In this document: piece after piece, positions 10,501 to 14,524 of the stretch
Position numbering within the stretch: the first letter of the stretch is position 1
Layout of the letters: each line of letters begins with the position of its first letter
Assembly (NCBI GenBank): GCA_025357355.1
Contig: JANXPK010000304.1
Location: 1 to 14,524, forward strand
Source: Rhodobacterales bacterium
GTDB lineage: Bacteria > Pseudomonadota > Alphaproteobacteria > Rhodobacterales > Rhodobacteraceae
DNA length: 14,524 nucleotides
Reading direction: 5' to 3'
Notes under the pieces: generated by a model
Databases searched by the model: none
What the model saw: only the letters and a program-made list of their open reading frames with translations
What the model was told of the DNA's origin: nothing
Made by a program: the position numbers and the translations under genes

Positions 10501-12547
10501 GAGCGGTGGTCAGGCCCTTGACGGCGTTGCTGCTCAACGCGGCCACGTCTGCCGTCTGCATCTTTTCAATCGCGGCGGTACTGAGGGCTGCGATCTGACC
10601 CGAGGACAGGACTGCGGCCTGCGTGGTGGTCAGGGCCTGCACCTCTGCCGTGGCCAGTCCGGACAGGGTGGCACTGGACAGGGCGACGATCTGGGTGGTG
10701 GACAGGTTGGCGATCTGCGCCGTGGTCATGGCGGCCAGTTGCGATGCGGTCAGTGAAGCGATCTGCGCCGTTGTCATGGCAGAGGTCTGGCCCGTCGTCA
10801 GGGCGGCAATGTCCGCCGTGGTCAGTTTGGAGATCTGGGCGCCTGACAGGGCCGCAAATTGGGCCGTCGACAGGGCCGCAACCTGTGCGGTGGTCAGAAC
10901 GGCCATCTGGCCGGTGGTGAGGCCCTTGACGGCCGCCGTGGTCAGGGCCGCAAGATCGGCGGTCTCAAGCTTGGAAATCGTTCCGGTGGCAAGGGCCGCG
11001 ATCTGACCCGATGTCAGGACGGCGGCCTGTGCCGTGGTCAGCGCCACGGCATCGGCGCTGCCCAAGCCCAGCAGACCGGCTGCGGTCAGAGAGGCCACCT
11101 GCGTGGTGGACAGGTTCGCGACCTGGGCTGTGGTCAGGGCCGCAATCTGGGCCGAGGTCATGGCCGTGACCTGCGCCGAAGACAGTGCGGTGATCTGATC
11201 GGTCGACATCGCGGCGATGGATGCCGTCGAAATCTTGGCCACGGCCGGGGCCGAAAGTGCTGTCACCTGGGCGGTGGACAAAGCGGCAATCTGCGCCGTG
11301 CCAAGGGCTGCAACCTGAAGCGAGGTCAGCCCCTTGATCGCGGTGCTGGTCAGGGCGGCCAGACTCGCGGTTTCGATATGGGCGATGGCACCGGAACTGA
11401 TCGCGGCAAGCTGGGCCGAGGTCAGCACCGCCGCCTCTGCCGTGGTCATCGCCACCAGATCGGCGCTTTCCAGGCCGATCAGGGCCGCGCTCGACAGCGC
11501 CACGACCTGCGCGGTGGTCAAGTGAGCGATCTGTGCGGTGGTCATGGCCGCAAGTTGGGTCGAGGACAGCGCATTGATCTGCGCTGTCGTCATCGCCGCG
11601 ACCTGGTCGGTCGACAGCGCGGCCATGGCGGCGGTGGTCAGTTTCTGCACGCTGACCGGGTTGAGGGCGGCGATCTGCGCGGTGGTCAGGGCGGCGATCT
11701 GGGCGGTGCCGAGGGCGGCAACCTGGGCTGAATTCAGCCCCTTGATCGCAGCGGAGGTCAGGGCCACGAGGTCGGCGGTTTCCAGCTTGGCAATGGCTTG
11801 CGTGGACAATGCGGCGACTTGCGCCGAGGTCAGGACCGCCGCCTGCGCAGTGGTCAGCGCCACGGCATCAGCCGTGGTCAGGCCCTTGATTGCGGTGGTG
11901 TTGAGGGCCAGCACCTGCGCGGTTGTCAGGTTTTCCATCTGGTCGGTGGTCAGCGCCGCCACCTGCCCCGAGGTCAGTGCAGCAATCTGGGCCGTGCTGA
12001 GGGCCGCGACCTGGTCGGTAGACAGGCCCGCCACGTCCGCAAAGGTGAGTTTGCTGATGTCGGCCGTCGTCAGAACCACGATCTGGGCGGTCGACAGCGC
12101 GGCAACCTGTGCCGAGGTCATTGCGGCGACCTGCGCCGATGTCAGGCCGGTGATCGCCGTCGTGGTCAGGGCGGCGATGTCCGCCGTCTCGATCCTGGCA
12201 AGGGCGGCGGTGCCGATGGCAGCCAGTTGGGCCGATGTGATCACGGCGGCTTGTGCCGTGGTCAGCGCGACCGCATCCGCCGTGTTCAGTCCGATCAAGG
12301 CCGAGGTGGTCAGCGCCGTCACCTGCGTTGTCGTCAGGTTGGCGGTCTGCGCCGTCGTCAGGTTGGCGATCTGCGCCGAGGTCAGCGCCGCGATCTGCCC
12401 GGTGTTCAGCACGGCAAACTGGGCCGTGGTCAGCGCGGGGATCTGCGCCGTGGTCAGAGATTGAATGTCAGCCGTGGTCAGGGCCGCGATCGCCGTCGTG
12501 CTGAGGGCGGCGATCTGATCGGTCGTGAGGGTTGAAATGGTCGACAT
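1574..12547 (-). CDS. Giant octapeptide-repeat protein (3,657 aa), function unknown
   Basis: One intact reading frame ends at TAG (1574-1576). I start it at ATG 12547 because GGAG lies six bases upstream (12554-12557) and the repeat begins at once (MSTIST, then LTTDQIAA). An in-frame TTG at 12613 would add 22 unrelated residues and has no such support. Residues 7-3654 are 456 consecutive octads of consensus L-[TS]-[TS]-[AGD]-[QED]-[IVL]-A-A with no register break; the protein stops three residues into octad 457 (LFL). It is dominated by Ala, Thr, Leu, Gln, Ile, Val and Ser. I see no Cys or Trp, a single Tyr, and few charges. There is no signal peptide, membrane segment, RTX nonapeptide or globular domain. 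Estimated mass is roughly 350-370 kDa. The T-x-x-Q/D spacing resembles a helix capping box, so a short-helix solenoid is plausible; a beta-solenoid is the alternative. I recognise no named family. It is divergent from a GT41 glycosyltransferase, so it may be glycosylated on Ser/Thr (inference). The C-terminal SALFL could suit a type I secretion signal, but no secretion genes are visible. A structural or surface protein is my best guess. Confidence 0.9.
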   Translation of the reverse strand: MSTISTLTTDQIAALSTTAIAALTTADIQSLTTAQIPALTTAQFAVLNTGQIAALTSAQIANLTTAQTANLTTTQVTALTTSALIGLNTADAVALTTAQAAVITSAQLAAIGTAALARIETADIAALTTTAITGLTSAQVAAMTSAQVAALSTAQIVVLTTADISKLTFADVAGLSTDQVAALSTAQIAALTSGQVAALTTDQMENLTTAQVLALNTTAIKGLTTADAVALTTAQAAVLTSAQVAALSTQAIAKLETADLVALTSAAIKGLNSAQVAALGTAQIAALTTAQIAALNPVSVQKLTTAAMAALSTDQVAAMTTAQINALSSTQLAAMTTAQIAHLTTAQVVALSSAALIGLESADLVAMTTAEAAVLTSAQLAAISSGAIAHIETASLAALTSTAIKGLTSLQVAALGTAQIAALSTAQVTALSAPAVAKISTASIAAMSTDQITALSSAQVTAMTSAQIAALTTAQVANLSTTQVASLTAAGLLGLGSADAVALTTAQAAVLTSGQIAALATGTISKLETADLAALTTAAVKGLTTGQMAVLTTAQVAALSTAQFAALSGAQISKLTTADIAALTTGQTSAMTTAQIASLTASQLAAMTTAQIANLSTTQIVALSSATLSGLATAEVQALTTTQAAVLSSGQIAALSTAAIEKMQTADVAALSSNAVKGLTTAQVGALKTAQIAALTTADITALSAAQLSKLSSAQMAALTTAQVAALSTAQVVALTTTQVAALTSTQVAALGTDRIAALSTAQVHALTSADIAGLTTDQAAALTTAQITVLTSAQLAALTTGQVPVLTTAQIAALTTASLAGLGTAEAAALTTAQAAVLTSAQLAVLSTDSVAAIVTADLAALTTLAVRGLTTAQVAALGSDQAAALTTAQLASLGTGQLVALDTAGIAAMSTTQTASLGTAQVAALTSAQIAALTTAQTATLTTAQIAALTTANIAGLQTADAAALTAAGAAALGSAQLAVLGTDVIAALQTAEIAALSTSALHGLSTAQTAALTSAQVAALTSGQLVSLTTAQIRLLDPDGIAALSYARIAALTTGQIAALTTDQIAALTTAQSAHLTTAQIAALTSAELSAMPTADVAALTTSQIAALSATQLLGLPTASFAALTTAQIVALSAGQIAALGSTQVAALTTAQTAALTTAQIAALTTVSLAGLATADAIALTTAQSAALSSTQLAALTTASLSAMETADIAALTAVAIKGLTTGQIAALTTGQIAALTTAELAALATAQIAKLSTADIAALSTTQVAVLTTAQIAALGSAQVAALTTAQIAHLTNTQVAALTTAGLVGLETADIVALTTGQATALTSAQIAAISAATMAHIETADLAALTTSAARGLTTAQIAALGTDQVAALTTPHIAALSTAGVGKITTDAVAAMSTAQIAALTNAQVAALTSGQVAALTTDQVTGMSAARFGALTTAGLAGLGSDDLVAITTAQAATLGSAQVGAIAAAVFATIETADIAALGSAAVKGMTTAQMMALATDQVAALSTAQLSALATAVVAKISTDDLQALSSTQTAAFTAAQVAALTSAQIAALSTDQIANLSSTQVAALSTAGLAGLGSDNLVALTTAQAAALTSAQIGAMNVAVMANIETADLAAVTSSAIRGLTSAQIAGFATGQLAALTTSQIAALANAAIAGFSTDDIVALTTGQVTALTTGQVAAIASAQLAALTTDQVAGMTSGQIAAVTAAALAGLGSDALIALTTAQSAALTSAQIAAIDAAVLASMETADLAAVSTAAIRGLTTAEVAGLSTDQAIALTTAQLVALSSGQIAALTTDEIQAMSSGQVAALTTAQIAALTSGQVAALTTVQASNLTTAQIAALSTTGLAGLGSDDLIALTTAQAAVLTSAQIAAIDATTIAQMETADLAALTTAAVTGLTTDEVAALDSAQARALTTAQLVALSTDQVAAISAAGIGNLRTVQLVALTTDQIAAFTSDQLAALTTAEVAKLTTAQAAALTTASLLGLQTAQLVALTTAQSAVLTSTQIAAIDPTVIALMATADLAALTTTAVTGLTTDQIAALSTDQIAALTTAQMAALTTDQIAAVSTDDVVALSTAQIAALSTAEVAVLSSDQTFALTTTQLANMTTAQIAALTTSALIGLGSGDIVALTTAQSAVLTSAQLASLDASIIAAMETADIAALATAAMRGLTSTQVAALTSAQIRALTTTQLVALTADQIAAIDTAGVAAMSTGQTAALTTSQIAALSSDQLAAVTTAQMAHLTTTQIAALTTTALAGLQTADLAALTTAQASVLTSAQLAAIDPAIITGISAADIAVLGTAALKGLTTPDFAALGSAQVAALTTAQLISLSNARIAAISTAGIAAMSTTQIAALTTAQLSHMTTDQVAAMTTAQIARLTTAQEIALTTAQIAALTTAEVASLTTAEVASLTTAQVAALVTADIAALTTAQFATLSAAQFAALSLAQFAAMTSAQVAALTTAQVAHLSTTQIAALTSDQIVGLSTAQLATLTKGQIVAIETADLAALTTAQIAALTTAQFAALNTAQIAALTTAEVAALTTGQLAALTTAQIATFGTDQVAALTTAQLVAIAASRLAKLSTDDIAALTTAQIAALTTAQIPALTTAQIAAIATDDVVALTTAQIGRLTTVQISALGTAQVAALSTAQLAALNTSQLAKLTTADIAALGTDQIAALTTAQVAALGSAQIAALTTDEVAALTTAQVAALTTAGLAGISTDDVVALTEAQSAALTSTQIAVLGTAGIAAMETQDFAALTTGAVKGLTTAQIAALDPTLVAAMATAQFATLSTAQIAKLTNADVGALSTAQVHALTTAQVLALSTAQVAAIGSDQIAAMTTGQIVKLGTSQVAALSTDQIAALTTAQITALTAAQFAAFTTADLAAMTVDQVAALTTAQVGALGSAQIAALTTDEVAALTTAQIAALKAASLPGFSSADVVALSETQVAALTSAQIAALGASVVAAMETSDFAALTSTAVKGLTTAQIAALDPTQVAAMTTAQLAALSTVQIGHLTSADIDALSADQVAGLTTAQIASLGTAQVAAIGSDQMAAMSTSQIAALQSAQIAALSTAQITALTTDEVAALSTAQIPALSTADIAVLTVDQVASLTTAQIAALGTAQIAAIGTDQVAALTTAQIAKLTTAQITALSTDQIAAISDTQIAALTTAQIGRLSTADIQVLNADQIGALTTAQVAVLTSTQVAALTTDQVTALTSDQITAITTAAIAGFGTGEIVALSPDQAAALSSAQIAVFSTSLIAAIEAEDLAALTTAAIRALTTAQMAALTTDQISALTTDQLGALTTTQVSKLSSADVAALSGDQVAALTTGQVAVLTSVQTGALTTDQVAALTTAQIAALTTAGLTGLGSDDIVALTTDQAAALTSTQITALSTAVLSQMEAEDVASLATATLRALTTAQITALTTGQVAALTTDQIAALTAAQTAKLGTADLAALSTDQVAAMTTAQVVVLGSAQLAALSTDQVAAFTTTQVAALATASLAGLSSDDIVALTTDQAHALGSAQIAALSTAVITQMEVEDFAALSTSAIKGLTATQLHALTSAQSAALTTAQVAAFTTGQIAALGTSQVAALSTADIVALTTDQMPGLTTAQIAALTTTQITALETADIVALTNTQTSAFTTAQIGVMTNAQISALFL
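5307..5354 (-). repeat. Exact tandem duplication of one 24-bp unit
   Basis: Positions 5307-5330 and 5331-5354 are identical over all 24 bases, and both encode the uncommon octad content TTAEVASL. Neighbouring units usually differ at several positions, so this pair looks like a recent single-octad duplication, probably by slippage or unequal exchange. Confidence 0.85.
5663..8927 (-). repeat. Longest uninterrupted run of the 408-bp (17-octad) super-repeat
   Basis: A marker octad of the type [M/I/L]-E-T-A-D-[L/I]-A-A, usually followed by an octad ending in [KR]-G, recurs here at plus-strand positions 8927, 8519, 8111, 7703, 7295, 6887, 6479, 6071 and 5663. That gives eight consecutive intervals of exactly 408 bases. 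Around the marker each unit also shows an ordered series: an octad like LTTAGLAG, then LGSDDLVA, LTTAQAAV, LTSAQIAA and a degenerate octad such as IDAAVLAS, before METADLAA. Another run of four 408-bp intervals lies at 10559-12191, and a run of two at 1943-2759. Confidence 0.9.
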
Positions 12548-12553
12548 GTGATG

Positions 12554-12557
12554 CTCC
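12554..12557 (-). promoter_or_regulatory. Ribosome binding site of the giant repeat gene
   Basis: On the reverse strand GGAG (in the context AAGCGGAGC) lies six bases before ATG 12547. It decides the start in favour of MSTIST over the longer TTG reading at 12613. Confidence 0.7.
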
Positions 12558-12660
12558 GCTTTCCATTGGTTGTGCAGATGGCGCGTCCGCCCCTGCCCGG
12601 CCCGAAGGCCCAATTCGGCCCATGATCTGTCGCAAAGCTGGCAGTTGAGGCTTATGAAAC

Positions 12661-12822
12661 CGTGAACGCTCTGGTTAACGGCCAGCGAATTGCCGGTGGA
12701 GGGTTGGAAAAAACCGTAGGATTTTAGCTAAATTGACGGCTCCGGCACCGATGGATCGGCGCAATCCGGATCATTTTGTTCACTCTTTGTTTACAAATTT
12801 ACCATGAAAGTGGCGTCAACAC
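12661..12822. promoter_or_regulatory. Divergent promoter/operator region between repeat protein and glycosyltransferase
   Basis: The 287-base gap between the divergent genes holds no gene. Its middle (about 12710-12805) is much richer in A/T than anything else here. On the minus strand TAAAAT (12721-12726) is a 5-of-6 match to a -10 box, but no good -35 lies at the right distance. Short palindromes are TTTAGCTAAA (12723-12732), CCGAT-GG-ATCGG (12748-12759), ATCCGGAT (12764-12771) and TTTGT-TT-ACAAA (12786-12797). A shared control region for both genes is inferred from the layout; exact promoters are not resolved. Confidence 0.4.
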
Positions 12823-12828
12823 GGAGGT
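12823..12828 (+). promoter_or_regulatory. Ribosome binding site of the GT41 gene
   Basis: GGAGGT, a strong Shine-Dalgarno match, ends six bases before ATG 12835. This spacing favours ATG 12835 over the second in-frame ATG at 12841. Confidence 0.8.
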
Positions 12829-12834
12829 GATCTG

Positions 12835-14524
12835 ATGACGATGCCCTTTACCCTTTCCTTCCCGATGCCCGACGATGAAGCGGTGCTGACCCGGGTTCTG
12901 ACCCGGCCCGGCGGGCTGGCCGCGGCCCCTTTGGGCGAGCAAGCCTATCTCTTGCGTGCGGTGGTCGGGCTCGACCTGATGGGGCTGGTGCGGCATGCGG
13001 AGGGTGCGGGGGATGCAAGCGCACAGCTTTATGAGACCTGGCTGACCGCCCATGGCAACCAGATGCCGGCCTGTGCCGCCTGGTTCAATCTGGGCGTGGC
13101 GCGGATGCGGGCGGGCAACCCGGCTGGTGCTGTCGACGCCTATCGCGCGGCGCTGCGGCTGAAACCCGATATGACAGAGGCGGCGATCAATCTCGGCACG
13201 GCGCTGGAGGCTGCGGGGCAGACCGAGGCGGCCTTGGGGGCGTGGCGCGCGGCCCTGCCCGCACCGGCGTTGCGGCAGGTCTTGCACAACCAGTTGGGCC
13301 GGGTGCTGGAAAATCAAGGGCGGCTGGGCGCGGCGGCGGAGGAGCTGCGCGCCTCGTTGCTGATCGCGCCGCATCAGCCGGACGTTCAGCAACACCTGGT
13401 TCACATGCGTCAGCGGATGGCCGCCTGGCCACCGACCGCGCTGGACGTGCCGGGCCTGGGTGCGGCGGAGGCGGCGGCCAATTGCGGGCCGCTGGCAGCG
13501 CTGGCGCTGTTTGACGACCCGTTGTTGCAGGCGGCCACGGGGCAGGACTGGATTGCGCGCAAGGCACCCCCGCAGGGGAGGCGGCTGGCACCCGACAAGG
13601 GTTACGCCCATGACCGAATTCACATCGGCTATCTTTCCACCGATTTCTGCCGCCATGCGATGAGCTTTCTCATCGCCGAACTCCTGGAACTGCACGACCG
13701 CACCAAGTTCGAGGTTTACGGCTATTGCGCCTCGCCCGAGGATGGCAGCGACATCCGCGCCAGGGTGGTGGCGGCGATGGATCACCATGTGTCGATCAAG
13801 ACGTTGAGCGATGCCGAGGCAGCGGCGCGGATCAGGGCGGACGAGATCGACATCCTGATTGATTTGAATGGGTTGACGCGGGGAGCGCGGGTCGGCGTGT
13901 TGCGCTGGAAGCCGGCGCCGGTGCAGATCACGTACCTCGGTTATATCGGTCCGATCCCGCTGCCTGAACTGGACTATATCCTGTGCGACGAGGTCACGAT
14001 CCCGCAGGCGCTGGATCATCTTTACGAACCGCGGCCTTTGCGGATCGCCGGGTGCTATCAAGCCAACGACAGCCGCGCGCCGCTGCTGCCGCAGGTCAGT
14101 CGCGCGGCGGAAGGCCTGTCCGATGGCTTTGTCTATTGCTGCGTGTCGCATCACTACAAGATCACGGAAACCATGTTCGGCCATTGGTGCGACATCGTGG
14201 CGGGGGTGGAAGGGTCGGTGCTGTGGCTGATTGACGACAATCCCGAAAGCCGGGCAGCGCTGACGGCACGCTGGACGGCGCGTGGGCTGGCGGCGGAGCG
14301 CTTGATCTTTGCCGCCCGGGTCGATCCCGACCGCTATCGGGCGCGGCTGGCGCTGGCTGATCTGTTCCTCGACACTACGCCCTACAACGCCGGCACGATT
14401 GCCTCGGATGCGCTGCGCATGGGTTTGCCGTTGCTGACCCTGCAGGGCACCGCCTTTGCCGCGCGCATGGCGTCGAGCCTGCTGACCGCGATCGGTCTGA
14501 CCGAGTGCATTGCGACCTCGGCTG
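12835..14524 (+). CDS. TPR-containing GT41 (SPINDLY/OGT-like) protein glycosyltransferase, 3' truncated
   Basis: The frame is open from ATG 12835 to the window edge (563 codons, no stop) and continues beyond it. Residues 1-79 are an uncharacterised helical N-terminus. Residues from about 80 to 190 contain about three TPR-like helix pairs (WFNLGVARMRAGNPAGAVDA, then NLGTALEAAGQTEAAL and NQLGRVLENQGRLGAA), which in this family bind protein substrates. The GT41 catalytic region starts near 263 (HIGYLSTDFCRHAMSF; its RH histidine corresponds by position to His498 of human OGT). It continues with DILIDLNGLTRGAR (around 343), TYLGYIGPIPLPELDY (from 366), VYCCVSHHYKITETMF (from 433; Lys442 corresponds to the UDP-contacting Lys842 of human OGT) and YNAGTIASDALRMG (from 517). 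Members transfer sugar from a UDP-sugar to Ser/Thr (OGT, SPINDLY-like) or Asn (HMW1C-like) of cytoplasmic proteins. The usual GYPGT-type loop is GYIGPIPLPELDY here. Divergence from the Thr/Ser-rich giant gene makes that protein the obvious candidate acceptor (inference). Donor sugar and acceptor residue cannot be read from the sequence. Confidence 0.85.
   Translation, partial: MTMPFTLSFPMPDDEAVLTRVLTRPGGLAAAPLGEQAYLLRAVVGLDLMGLVRHAEGAGDASAQLYETWLTAHGNQMPACAAWFNLGVARMRAGNPAGAVDAYRAALRLKPDMTEAAINLGTALEAAGQTEAALGAWRAALPAPALRQVLHNQLGRVLENQGRLGAAAEELRASLLIAPHQPDVQQHLVHMRQRMAAWPPTALDVPGLGAAEAAANCGPLAALALFDDPLLQAATGQDWIARKAPPQGRRLAPDKGYAHDRIHIGYLSTDFCRHAMSFLIAELLELHDRTKFEVYGYCASPEDGSDIRARVVAAMDHHVSIKTLSDAEAAARIRADEIDILIDLNGLTRGARVGVLRWKPAPVQITYLGYIGPIPLPELDYILCDEVTIPQALDHLYEPRPLRIAGCYQANDSRAPLLPQVSRAAEGLSDGFVYCCVSHHYKITETMFGHWCDIVAGVEGSVLWLIDDNPESRAALTARWTARGLAAERLIFAARVDPDRYRARLALADLFLDTTPYNAGTIASDALRMGLPLLTLQGTAFAARMASSLLTAIGLTECIATSA

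Larger units (their letters stand above)
1586..12529 (-). repeat. Tandem array of 456 in-register 24-bp units
   Basis: The unit codes for L-T-T-A-Q-I-A-A and on the plus strand reads approximately ggtggtcagggcggcgatct plus gggc. The array spans 10,944 bases, exactly 456 x 24. The same phase seen at 1740 recurs at 12540, 450 units away, so no net insertion or deletion other than whole units has been kept. Copies differ at many codon positions: Thr codons ACC/ACG, Ala GCC/GCG/GCA, and Ser for Thr or Asp for Ala replacements. Most of the array is therefore old and diverged rather than a fresh expansion. Confidence 0.95.

Noticed and set aside
1586..12529. Ice-nucleation-type protein (also hierarchical octapeptide repeats)
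   Set aside because: Those proteins use AGYGSTxT-type octads with a 16/48-residue hierarchy and Tyr/TxT ladders. Here the octad is L-T-T-A-Q-I-A-A, with a 136-residue hierarchy and one Tyr in total.
1586..12529. RTX, pentapeptide-repeat or leucine-rich-repeat protein
   Set aside because: There are no GGxGxD nonapeptides, the period is 8 rather than 5, and there is no LxxLxLxxN pattern.
1586..12529. CRISPR array or minisatellite-like non-coding repeat
   Set aside because: There are no spacers of unrelated sequence. The units are contiguous, in frame and vary mostly at synonymous or conservative positions within an open frame.
12548..12613. A 22-residue N-terminal extension of the giant protein from a TTG codon
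   Set aside because: There is no ribosome site at the TTG, the added residues are unrelated to the repeat, and a good GGAG precedes the ATG at 12547.
12804..12830. A possible leader peptide MKVASTRR whose stop overlaps the GT41 ribosome site
   Set aside because: No ribosome site precedes it, and such a short frame is expected by chance. The stop/Shine-Dalgarno overlap is suggestive but not enough.
12799..14184. A 461-codon minus-strand frame opposite the GT41 gene
   Set aside because: The plus strand shows TPR and GT41 motifs in order with a strong ribosome site; the minus frame is Arg/Gln/Pro-rich with no recognisable domain.

Overview
The window looks like chromosomal DNA of a high-GC alphaproteobacterium, most likely Rhodobacteraceae. 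The partial FtsW start at the left edge (MTEMVYGA..., ...PRWWRTID) reads like the FtsW of that family, and codon use in the flanking genes is strongly GC-ending. I see no tRNA, rRNA, IS element, integrase or CRISPR array.

Layout, left to right. (1) Positions 1-80, minus strand: first codons of ftsW. (2) Positions 81-246: divergent leader containing two interleaved perfect inverted repeats. (3) Positions 247-1410, plus strand: a YbjJ-like MFS transporter. (4) Positions 1411-1573: convergent intergenic gap with a long imperfect stem-loop. (5) Positions 1574-12547, minus strand: one uninterrupted gene for a 3,657-residue protein made almost entirely of 456 tandem octapeptides (consensus L-T-T-A-Q-I-A-A), all in perfect register. 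(6) Positions 12548-12834: AT-richer divergent promoter region with several short palindromes. (7) Positions 12835 to the window end, plus strand: the 5' part of a TPR plus GT41 (SPINDLY/OGT-like) glycosyltransferase gene.

The centrepiece is the giant repeat protein. Its repetition is hierarchical: 24-bp octad units are nested in a 408-bp (17-octad, 136-residue) super-repeat marked by an [M/I/L]-E-T-A-D-type octad. I located 22 markers. Of the 21 intervals, 15 are exactly 408 bp, and the other six are also whole multiples of 24 bp. I see no signal peptide, Cys, Trp, RTX motif or other domain. About two Ser/Thr occur per octad.

The divergently paired neighbour belongs to the family that adds sugars (typically GlcNAc, in some bacterial members glucose) to protein side chains. 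This suggests, as inference only, a two-gene system in which a giant Thr/Ser-rich repeat protein is made together with the enzyme that glycosylates it, loosely analogous to Gram-positive serine-rich repeat adhesins and their linked glycosyltransferases. The function of the repeat protein is unknown to me. ftsW and the MFS gene look like ordinary flanking genes.
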